NCBI GenBank assembly: GCA_002490525.1
Contig: DKUE01000026.1
Location: 1-25,164, forward strand
Length of the DNA stretch: 25,164 bases
Source of the DNA: Ruminococcaceae bacterium UBA7212
GTDB taxonomy: Bacteria > Bacillota > Clostridia > Oscillospirales > Acutalibacteraceae
Reading direction: 5' to 3'
This document shows, one piece after another, positions 1 through 6,423 of the stretch; positions within the stretch are counted from its first letter, which is position 1; each line of letters starts with the position of its first letter. Both the position numbers and the translations under genes were made by a program. The notes below the pieces were generated by a model that saw nothing but the letters and a program-made list of their open reading frames with translations, had not been told where the DNA came from and did no database searches.

Positions 1-204
1 TTATTTGTTGCCATGGACAATGCGAATGTACGCAATATGCATCGCCTGTTCAACGGCGACCCATGCGGAAAAGTATGCCGCTTAATGGATTTTACCGACC
101 GAAAAGGCGAGGTGGCCGACCCGTGGTATACGCGTGCGTTTGATATCGCCTACCGTGACATCTACGACGGCTGCTGTGCCTTGCTGACATCGCTGTTGGG
201 CTGA
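1..204 (+). CDS. Low-molecular-weight protein tyrosine phosphatase, C-terminal part (5' truncated by window edge)
   Basis: The reading frame is open from base 1 and ends with TGA at 202-204, leaving 67 C-terminal residues. The order of motifs is that of the LMW-PTP (arsenate reductase-like) fold: an 'AMDNANVRNM' segment, then 'VADPWYT', whose Asp is the family's general acid, then 'YRDIYDGCCALL', the closing helix. The catalytic CX5R loop would lie near the N-terminus, upstream of the window, so activity cannot be judged. The family removes phosphate from phosphotyrosine in cytosolic proteins and often regulates capsule or stress pathways. The ATG at base 13 is internal, not the start. The family call is fairly secure; the physiological target is unknown. 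Confidence 0.85.
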   Translation, partial: LFVAMDNANVRNMHRLFNGDPCGKVCRLMDFTDRKGEVADPWYTRAFDIAYRDIYDGCCALLTSLLG

Positions 205-339
205 CTAACTACGAGGGTGGAAAAGTAAAAAGCTGCCTATGTGAAGACGGCGGGTATTTTCTGTTGCTTTTCCGTAAAAAGGGTTAAGTTTCTACGGGGG
301 CTTTCTTCAAAAGACGAACCGCACATTGCGTGTTTTCAT

Positions 340-394
340 ACAGTCAAACAACAAGCACCTGACTTGCTTTTACAAGTCAGGTGCTTTGGACTGT
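340..394. terminator. Strong hairpin, probable terminator between the phosphatase and the converging transporter gene
   Basis: A perfect 14-bp stem (353-366 with 373-386) closes a 6-base loop. Short flanking arms (340-345 acagtc with 389-394 gactgt) extend it across an internal loop. It lies 28 bp beyond the stop of the minus-strand transporter and about 136 bp beyond the plus-strand phosphatase. The T-tract is poor on both sides, with three Ts on plus and a GTTGTTT stretch on minus. A shared bidirectional terminator is the best reading. The 205-339 stretch before it shows nothing else I can name. Confidence 0.65.
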
Positions 395-421
395 CTTATG
401 ACGGGAGATAGTGCGGAAGGA

Positions 422-1858
422 TTATTTTTCTTTGGCGGTGTGATAGCTTTCTCTTTTTGCAAGAAGCTGTTTATGAATCTCCTCTTTCGTTTTTCCGGTA
501 AGCTTATAGAAGAAGAACGGAACGCCTGCAAGGAACATCATAATTCCGTGGAATACGGTATAGAAGAACAGCATCCATACTTTTGTTTTTAAGGATTGCA
601 TGGTGCCGTCCTCAATGCCCTGCACATAACCGCAAATGGAATTGTCGCCGTACAAAATCAGGGGAGCAAGTGCGGAGGCGATTGTGCCGCTGACCATCGT
701 AAAAATACCAATCACGAACGGGAGCGAAGCATCCAGGCGCTTACCGGTTTTCAGTTCAATGTCTTCGAGCACATCGGCTTTAAACATCTCGGGAAGCAGA
801 TTGGATGCGCCGAACTGCAAGCCGATTAAGAAGAGGAATACGATAAACAAAATCTGCAATGCCGCACCGCCGCTTTTAAAGTACATATAGCCGACGGCGA
901 ATGCACCGCAGTTTGCAATCACCGAATAAATACCGCTGGCAATATACAGCTGTTTGGAATTAAACTTCTTCAGCAGGAAGTTGATGATCAGCATACCGAC
1001 CGCCGTGCCGATGCCTGTCGGCAGACCGAAAAGCAAAAATTTACTGGTGCTGCCCAAAAGCGCCGTCGCGAGGAAGGCGCCCATATATGTAGCAATGTTT
1101 CTGAAGCTTTTCAGGAACTCAGAAGCAATGATGGTCCACGCATATTTATTTTTGAGAACATCGCCGAAGCCGATTAACGGATTTACGCGCTTGGAATCAT
1201 ACGCAATGCGTTCTTTTGTGCATTTCATTCCAAACAGCATCGTTAGAATGCCGATAACCCCGCTCAGCGCCGCACAAACAATATACTGCATGCTTTTGTC
1301 GTCCCAAATCCAAGAAAGCACAAGAACAATCACGAGCGCCGCCGAGTTACCGACTGCAGACACAATCCCACGGAAGGAGATGATGGTATCGCGCTCTTTC
1401 AGATTCGGCGTCATTACAACGGCAATGTTGTTTATGGTGTTGCCGACGGTACACATACAGCCCCATAAAACAGCGACTGTAACAACGTATATCATCAAAA
1501 GCGACCCCGTAAGACCTTTGGGTGCCCAAAAGCTTAAAAACAGCAAAATGCCCAGAGGAACAGCGCCCAGCATCAGAAGCGGTCGGAATTTTCCGCGTTT
1601 ACCGACCGAACGGCCGTCAATATACATCACAATAAAGAAGTTCAAAATAAACGGTATCACCGCTGCCAGTGTGTTGAACAATGCGGCTTGCTTTTCATTC
1701 AGCAGCAACACGTCCACAAGGTAGGCATTTCGGAACTGACCGACCATACCGGTCATATTGGTGTAAAAGAATACGGCAACTAAATACCATATAAACTCAC
1801 CGTTCTTCACATACTTCTTGTCTTGCTCCTGCAGCGGCGTCACCACTTTTTCAGACAT
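422..1858 (-). CDS. GPH-family (MFS) sugar:cation symporter
   Basis: A 478-residue polytopic membrane protein with about 11-12 hydrophobic segments and the features of glycoside-pentoside-hexuronide:cation symporters (MelB/LacS/XynP relatives). These include an early charged loop with 'GRSVGKRGKFRP' and a C-terminal amphipathic tail. It lacks the C-terminal EIIA domain found in LacS. Such carriers take up mono- to oligosaccharides or glycosides with Na+ or H+. I chose the ATG at 1858 because AGGGGA lies just upstream; an earlier in-frame ATG at 1879 would place this ribosome site inside the gene and overlap the phosphoesterase stop. It follows the phosphoesterase by 11 bp, so the two form an operon controlled from 3215-3277. 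A galactoside substrate is inferred from the alpha-galactosidase that shares the operator pattern. Confidence 0.85.
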   Translation of the reverse strand: MSEKVVTPLQEQDKKYVKNGEFIWYLVAVFFYTNMTGMVGQFRNAYLVDVLLLNEKQAALFNTLAAVIPFILNFFIVMYIDGRSVGKRGKFRPLLMLGAVPLGILLFLSFWAPKGLTGSLLMIYVVTVAVLWGCMCTVGNTINNIAVVMTPNLKERDTIISFRGIVSAVGNSAALVIVLVLSWIWDDKSMQYIVCAALSGVIGILTMLFGMKCTKERIAYDSKRVNPLIGFGDVLKNKYAWTIIASEFLKSFRNIATYMGAFLATALLGSTSKFLLFGLPTGIGTAVGMLIINFLLKKFNSKQLYIASGIYSVIANCGAFAVGYMYFKSGGAALQILFIVFLFLIGLQFGASNLLPEMFKADVLEDIELKTGKRLDASLPFVIGIFTMVSGTIASALAPLILYGDNSICGYVQGIEDGTMQSLKTKVWMLFFYTVFHGIMMFLAGVPFFFYKLTGKTKEEIHKQLLAKRESYHTAKEK

Positions 1859-1869
1859 ACACTTTCCCC

Positions 1870-3183
1870 TTATCTGCAATGATGATTTATTTCCAGAACG
1901 GTGTCGTAGTCCCTTTGTCTTTCGTCACCAATCATGGACAGTATAAATGTGTCGATATCAGAAAGCACGGGATTTTTTGCGCCCATCTTCTTTTCAACGA
2001 TGTGTGTAACAGGATGAAGCCTTTTCAGCAGTTTTTGCATAGCTTCATAAATCGGCGTGTCCTTCACATACGGCTCATTGCCGATAAAGATGTTTCTGAC
2101 CAATTCAATCCCGATGTCCTTGGCAAGTCGATTTTCAATACTTTTGTCCACCCGAAAGCACAGCAGTCTTCCAAGCTTCTTCAGCGTAAACTTATCCAAG
2201 AGCTTTTTTGCGGGCTTCGGCAGAATTTCATCCATTTTCCGGTCAATCATTCTGTTAAAACGCCACGCAAAGTATTCCTTTGCGGTTTTTCCCTGCTTGT
2301 CGTACGCAAAATCCTGAACCGTGTAAGATTGGATTTCGGCAGTACTATCTGTTAAAGTTACCTTGCGGTAGGCACACGGGCAGCCGACAAAACAGCCTGT
2401 CTGCACATCGGTAATTCTATTTCCCTTTTCTGTTGTGTATTCGGTAACTGCCTGCGCGTGCATATGACCCGTGAAAATCAAGTCCAGTCCCGCATCGGCA
2501 AGTTTCTGCGCAGTCTGTTCCCAGTCGGTCAGATGTGCGTCTCCGATTAAATGCATAATCGGAGAAAACGGCAGTAGAGGATAATGCGTCATTGCAAATA
2601 TATATTGTCTCGCATCGTGCGCTTCCTTTATCTGTTCCAATGCCCACGCAAGCTGATTTTCCCAAAGGCCTTTGAAATCCTTACAGTCCCCATCGCAGTT
2701 GAGCGCGAGCAGCCGTACACCGTCAGAAAGCTGTGCTACATAGCTCATGCTTTCTTTATGCTCGCTTACTGCATCCGCAAAGCCGAAATCTTTGTAGAAA
2801 TCCCGCAGCTCCGCTCTCGGCATTCCTTTCACAGGCAACAGCTTATCGTCTTCAAACTCAACAGGCTCGCCGTCCTCGCAGTAATCGTGTCTTGCAGTGA
2901 TAAGATAAATCCTTTTGCCCTGTTCCCGGAGTTTGTAAAGCCTGTCGCGGAAACCAACGTGGCTTTGATACTCGCCTCTGTAAACAAGGTCGCCGGGAAT
3001 CAGAATCATGTCCGTATCTTTGTCCTTTGCTATCTGTGCAAAGCCGGCGTCAATGATTGCAGGCGTTTCCGCAACACATTTTTGGTCTGTGATGCTTCGT
3101 TCCTCATACGCCTTGCCGGTACGCTTGAAAGAGCTGTCGTAGTAATGCGGGTCCGTAACCAAATAAAAGCTTATATTTTTCAT
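1870..3183 (-). CDS. Calcineurin-like metallophosphoesterase
   Basis: A 437-residue cytosolic protein with the dimetal phosphoesterase blocks in order: DPH at 11-13, 'GDLVYRGE' from Gly64, 'TARHDY' around 96-101, 'MTHYP' near residue 200 and 'GHMHA' near 243-247. The third block is normally GNH(D/E); here the metal-bridging Asn is replaced by Arg98 while His99 and Asp100 remain. A C-terminal extension of about 150 residues after the core shows no recognised domain. No signal peptide is visible. The gene starts at ATG 3183 with an AGGTG site and precedes the GPH transporter by 11 bp. Its substrate is unknown; the shared control with a sugar transporter suggests a role on phosphorylated sugar or nucleotide intermediates, but that is a guess. 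Confidence 0.8.
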   Translation of the reverse strand: MKNISFYLVTDPHYYDSSFKRTGKAYEERSITDQKCVAETPAIIDAGFAQIAKDKDTDMILIPGDLVYRGEYQSHVGFRDRLYKLREQGKRIYLITARHDYCEDGEPVEFEDDKLLPVKGMPRAELRDFYKDFGFADAVSEHKESMSYVAQLSDGVRLLALNCDGDCKDFKGLWENQLAWALEQIKEAHDARQYIFAMTHYPLLPFSPIMHLIGDAHLTDWEQTAQKLADAGLDLIFTGHMHAQAVTEYTTEKGNRITDVQTGCFVGCPCAYRKVTLTDSTAEIQSYTVQDFAYDKQGKTAKEYFAWRFNRMIDRKMDEILPKPAKKLLDKFTLKKLGRLLCFRVDKSIENRLAKDIGIELVRNIFIGNEPYVKDTPIYEAMQKLLKRLHPVTHIVEKKMGAKNPVLSDIDTFILSMIGDERQRDYDTVLEINHHCR

Positions 3184-3214
3184 TAAAAAGCACCTAAATT
3201 CCGTATCTTTCTAT

Positions 3215-3243
3215 AGAATATCACAAATATATTGTGTTCTATT
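3215..3243 (-). promoter_or_regulatory. Promoter of the phosphoesterase-transporter operon (extended -10, weak -35)
   Basis: On the minus strand a -10 TATTCT (3220-3215) is preceded directly by TGA, giving an extended -10. The hexamer 17 bp upstream, AATAGA (3243-3238), is a poor -35. The -10 begins 36 bp after the start of the second operator copy, exactly as in the alpha-galactosidase promoter. A weak -35 with operators just upstream is the usual design of an activator-dependent promoter. Confidence 0.6.
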
Positions 3244-3247
3244 GCAT

Positions 3248-3277
3248 AATATCACATATAATTTACAAAATATCACA
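3248..3277 (-). promoter_or_regulatory. AraC-type operator pair A (two TGTGATATT copies 21 bp apart)
   Basis: Read on the minus strand, TGTGATATT occurs at 3277-3269 and again at 3256-3248, a start-to-start distance of 21 bp, two helical turns. A third copy (3225-3217) coincides with the extended -10. The pair sits between the regulator stop codon and the phosphoesterase promoter. Direct repeats with 21-bp spacing next to the -35 are how AraC-family dimers typically activate. Confidence 0.65.
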
Positions 3278-3278
3278 A

Positions 3279-4085
3279 TTATCCATTTGGCGAGGTCAGC
3301 CGTCTGTATTCTCGCGGCGTCAGACCTATTGCTTTTTTAAAGCAATAGGAAAAATATTGCTGGTCTGCATAGGAAAGGGTGTTGGATATTTCTGCAATGG
3401 TCATAGAGGAATGTGACAGATATTCCTTTGCCAGCTCAATTTTACATTCCGCATAATACTTATACGGCGTTTGATTGAATTTTTTCACAAATGTATTGAT
3501 AATATGATTTTTAGAATAATTGAAATATGTGCATAATTCACTGAGATTAAATTCCCTTTCCAAATTATTGTCTATATAGCGCTTGATTTTGTCCGCTGTA
3601 TCTTCGCTGTCTAAAATACGTCGATTGTATATCGCGTTAAAAATGTGAAACAGCTCAGCGGTCAGTTGTTCGGTTGCCTTATCCATATCCTGCGTGTTAA
3701 ACGCAATATCAAAAAAGTGTCGGAAAATTTTTTCGAAATATACGCCCTTATATAAATACACATCTGCATCCAGATAATTCTTTACCAGCGCATCGGCAAC
3801 CGCACCGTAAAAACTGATAAAATATTTATGCCAGCCGTTTTCTTTCTGCGAATAATACAGGTGTCGGCTTCCCTCTGCCAAAAAGAACATATCTCCTTTT
3901 TGCGGATGATACACCTTACCGTTAATTTCCAGCGTCCCTGTCCCGTCTACAATATATTCAAATGCGGCAAGGTCACTTTTATTGCGTTTTATCACAAATT
4001 TATCATCGCATACCGTTTCGCCGATGAACCGAATTCCGAACGGGGTGTTGCTGTTGTAGGGGAAAAGCTTAATATTTTCATACAC
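3279..4085 (-). CDS. AraC-family transcriptional regulator with N-terminal cupin sensor
   Basis: A 268-residue protein. Residues about 1-140 look like an AraC-type cupin arm ('GTGTLEINGKVYHPQKGD' is a typical beta-barrel turn), the presumed sugar-sensing part. The last 100 residues carry two helix-turn-helices: 'NLSELCTYFNYSKNHI' and 'TIAEISNTLSYADQQYFSY', closing with 'GLTPREYRR'. The start is GTG at 4085: an in-frame TGA lies four codons upstream and only ATT, ATC and ACT intervene. A GAAAGG site sits 14 bases away, which is rather far. The gene is divergent from the alpha-galactosidase and upstream of the phosphoesterase-transporter pair. Matching repeats at both target promoters, and the overlap of its own promoter with one of them, suggest it controls all three units and itself. 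Confidence 0.88.
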   Translation of the reverse strand: MYENIKLFPYNSNTPFGIRFIGETVCDDKFVIKRNKSDLAAFEYIVDGTGTLEINGKVYHPQKGDMFFLAEGSRHLYYSQKENGWHKYFISFYGAVADALVKNYLDADVYLYKGVYFEKIFRHFFDIAFNTQDMDKATEQLTAELFHIFNAIYNRRILDSEDTADKIKRYIDNNLEREFNLSELCTYFNYSKNHIINTFVKKFNQTPYKYYAECKIELAKEYLSHSSMTIAEISNTLSYADQQYFSYCFKKAIGLTPREYRRLTSPNG

Positions 4086-4115
4086 AGTGATAATTCAAAC
4101 CTTTCTCGTGATATT
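4086..4115 (+). promoter_or_regulatory. AraC-type operator pair B upstream of the alpha-galactosidase
   Basis: AGTGATAAT (4086-4094) and CGTGATATT (4107-4115) are 21 bp apart and match operator pair A in the core GTGATAWT. The second copy begins 13 bp before the -35 of the alpha-galactosidase promoter. The pair also lies immediately in front of the GTG start of the regulator gene, inside its predicted leader, so bound regulator could block its own transcription. Confidence 0.65.
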
Positions 4116-4119
4116 TCTA

Positions 4120-4148
4120 TTGAAATCCATTATAGACTATGATATATT
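4120..4148 (+). promoter_or_regulatory. Alpha-galactosidase promoter (TTGAAA-17-TATATT)
   Basis: -35 TTGAAA at 4120-4125, a 17-bp spacer and -10 TATATT at 4143-4148, with TGA directly before the -10 (extended -10). It overlaps the regulator's promoter on the other strand. The operator pair at 4086-4115 lies just upstream. Confidence 0.75.
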
Positions 4149-4157
4149 TAAAATCAA
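4129..4157 (-). promoter_or_regulatory. Promoter of the araC-family gene (TTGATT-17-TATAAT, minus strand)
   Basis: Read on the minus strand, TTGATT (4157-4152) is followed after 17 bp by a consensus TATAAT (4134-4129). It faces and overlaps the alpha-galactosidase promoter by 20 bp, so the two polymerases should exclude each other. Transcription would start near 4122 and run through operator pair B. Confidence 0.7.
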
Positions 4158-4191
4158 TAATGATGATAAGAGAAAACAGGAGATATGGACT

Positions 4192-6279
4192 ATGATTCAG
4201 TATCTTGAAAAGAGCAGCATCTTCATTCTGGAAACCAAAAATACCCAGTATGTTTTCGGAATTGACAAGGCGGGATATAACCGCCATCTGCACTGGGGCG
4301 ATAAATGCAGTGCGAATGATTTTGAATATGCGGACATTAGCGGGGAAAACTCCTATAATTCCATGTTGGATGAATATAAACAGGAAATCACACCGTTTGG
4401 TTCTACGATGTACCGTGAATGTGCCATAAAAGCAAGGTTTTCAGACAATTGCCGTGAAATCAGCATGCACTTTGAAAATTACGATATGGACGGTGATATC
4501 CTCAAAGTAAATTTTAAAGATGACTATTATCCGCTTCGCATTACGCTATGCTATGAAGTGTACGAAGCATATGATATCATTAAACGAACGGTTACACTGG
4601 AAAACATCGGTGCGGACAATATTGTATTTGACAGGATTTTCAGCGCGGAATTTTCTCTGCCGTCTGAGAAGCCTTATACATTTCGCAATACAAACGGTGC
4701 ATGGGGCGGTGAATTTATTCAAACGGATACGGTTCTGGACGGTGGAAATCTGGTTTATGAAAGCCGAAGAGGTGCGTCAAATCACAACGCCTCTCCGTAT
4801 TTTATCGCCTATCAGAATGCGGATGAAAACAGCGGGGACGTGTATTTTGCTTCTCTTGCTTACAGCGGAAATTTCAAGGTCAGTGCCGGCCGTGATGTGT
4901 ATGCCGTCACAAGAATTTCCATCGGCATGAACGATTTTGATTTTTCACATACCTTGCTGCCGGGAGAGAGCTTTTGTGCGCCGCCCGTATACTGCGGAAG
5001 AGCAAGGGGCTTCGGTGAAATGTCAAGAAATATGAACCGCTTTTGTGTGGACTGTCTTCTGCCGAAGCAGTTTCACGATAAACCGCTTCCCGTGCTTTAC
5101 AATTCCTGGGAGGCAACCGGCTTCGATGTGAACGCAAAGCATCAGACCGAGCTTGCAAAAATCGCCGCGGAAATGGGCGTTGAGCTTTTCGTTATGGATG
5201 ACGGCTGGTTCGGTAAGCGGAACAGTGACCGCGCGGGGCTCGGTGACTGGTTTGTAAATCCCGAAAAATTCCCGAACGGTCTCGATGAACTGATTGAAAA
5301 TGTAAATCGGCTCGGTATGGATTTCGGCATTTGGGTGGAACCCGAAATGGTGAATCCCGACAGTGATTTATACCGTCAGCATCCGGAATGGACATATCAT
5401 TATGCGCACAGAAATGCAGATGAGCTGCGCAATCAGCTGGTGCTGAATATGACCCGTTCGGATGTGCAGACATATATTTTTAACTGCCTTGACGAATTGC
5501 TGAGTAAGCATAATATAAAATATATTAAATGGGATATGAACCGTCCGTTTTCGCAGACAGGTGCGGAGAATCTGCAAAATCCGCAGATGTATTCCTATTT
5601 GCACACCATGGCAGTGTACAACATTGTGGACAAATTAAAAGAACGGTATCCGCATGTGCAGTTTGAAAGCTGTGCTTCCGGCGGCGGCAGATGCGACCTC
5701 GGTGCCATCAGCCACTATGACCAGGTGTGGACGAGTGACAATACGGACGGTATTGACAGAATGACCATTCAGAAGGGCTATTCTCTTTTGCATCCGATAA
5801 AAACCATGCGTGCATGGGTCACCGATATTGCGGGTATTAACAAGCCCTGTTCTCTGGATTTCAGATTTAATATTGCCATGCAGGGGTCTCTCGGCATCGG
5901 TGGGGACTTAACAAAATATACCGAAGAAGATTTAGAAATCTGCAAAAAAAATATTGCCTTTTATAAATCCGTCCGTAATATTGTTCAGTTCGGGGATTTA
6001 TACAGAATTCTCGACATTGAAAAGGATGAGGTGCTGTGCAACGAATATGTAAGCACAGACAAAACCGAAAGTATCCTGTTTCTTGCGGCAAACGGCACCA
6101 GATTTTACAAAAAGAAATGCAATCTGCGTTTCGCCGGGCTGGATGCGCATAAGACATACAGCTTCACCCTCGACGGCATCGAGTATAAAAAAGGCGGTGC
6201 ATACCTGATGACGGTCGGTATCCCAATATATGTTCGGGGCGCCGATTATAACAGAGCCGTCGTTTTGAAGACCGTATAA
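4192..6279 (+). CDS. GH36 alpha-galactosidase, cytoplasmic
   Basis: A 695-residue enzyme that hydrolyses terminal alpha-1,6/1,3-galactosides (melibiose, raffinose type or host alpha-Gal). An N-terminal beta-sandwich of about 300 residues is followed by the (beta/alpha)8 barrel with 'NSWEATGFDVN' (304-314), 'VMDDGWFG' (334-341), 'KYIKWDMNR' with the nucleophile Asp448, 'ESCASGGGR' (492-500) and 'WTSDNTD' containing the acid/base Asp (Asp516). Length is normal for the family. There is no signal peptide. The start is ATG 4192 behind AGGAGA (4178-4183); an open frame back to 4087 would run through the promoter and operators. It is transcribed alone and ends in a strong terminator. Its operator layout matches that of the transporter operon, so import and hydrolysis are probably induced together. 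Confidence 0.95.
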   Translation: MIQYLEKSSIFILETKNTQYVFGIDKAGYNRHLHWGDKCSANDFEYADISGENSYNSMLDEYKQEITPFGSTMYRECAIKARFSDNCREISMHFENYDMDGDILKVNFKDDYYPLRITLCYEVYEAYDIIKRTVTLENIGADNIVFDRIFSAEFSLPSEKPYTFRNTNGAWGGEFIQTDTVLDGGNLVYESRRGASNHNASPYFIAYQNADENSGDVYFASLAYSGNFKVSAGRDVYAVTRISIGMNDFDFSHTLLPGESFCAPPVYCGRARGFGEMSRNMNRFCVDCLLPKQFHDKPLPVLYNSWEATGFDVNAKHQTELAKIAAEMGVELFVMDDGWFGKRNSDRAGLGDWFVNPEKFPNGLDELIENVNRLGMDFGIWVEPEMVNPDSDLYRQHPEWTYHYAHRNADELRNQLVLNMTRSDVQTYIFNCLDELLSKHNIKYIKWDMNRPFSQTGAENLQNPQMYSYLHTMAVYNIVDKLKERYPHVQFESCASGGGRCDLGAISHYDQVWTSDNTDGIDRMTIQKGYSLLHPIKTMRAWVTDIAGINKPCSLDFRFNIAMQGSLGIGGDLTKYTEEDLEICKKNIAFYKSVRNIVQFGDLYRILDIEKDEVLCNEYVSTDKTESILFLAANGTRFYKKKCNLRFAGLDAHKTYSFTLDGIEYKKGGAYLMTVGIPIYVRGADYNRAVVLKTV

Positions 6280-6308
6280 AAATGCATCGGCTTCAGCCTG
6301 AAATAACA

Positions 6309-6344
6309 ATATGCGGAAGACGTTACGCCGCGCTTTCCGCATAT
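6309..6344 (-). terminator. Hairpin downstream of the GH89 gene
   Basis: A perfect 10-bp stem (6309-6318 atatgcggaa with 6335-6344). On the minus strand it is followed by TGTTATTT, a weak T-tract, so it may end transcripts of the converging GH89 gene. It lies 30 bp after the alpha-galactosidase stop. Confidence 0.5.
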
Positions 6345-6349
6345 ATTAC

Positions 6350-6397
6350 CGCCCTGTCTTTCTCGTTCGTGCTACGGAAAAGGCAGGGCGTTTTTTT
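6350..6397 (+). terminator. Rho-independent terminator of the alpha-galactosidase gene
   Basis: A 12-bp stem with one G-U pair (6350-6361 with 6379-6390) is followed directly by seven Ts (6391-6397). This is a canonical intrinsic terminator on the plus strand. Confidence 0.85.
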
Positions 6398-6423
6398 ATG
6401 TCCATGATAAAAGACGGTTGGTT

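Noticed and set aside
954..1724. 256-codon plus-strand open frame inside the transporter gene
   Set aside because: It is an antisense shadow with no ribosome site and no protein-like hydrophobic or domain pattern; the minus frame is clearly a transporter.
3217..3277. The spaced TGTGATATT copies as a CRISPR-like array
   Set aside because: Repeats are only nine bases, spacers are unequal (12 and 22 bases) and the position next to promoters explains them as operators.
4087..4191. N-terminal extension of the alpha-galactosidase frame
   Set aside because: It would translate the operator and promoter region; AGGAGA and ATG at 4192 give a normal family start.
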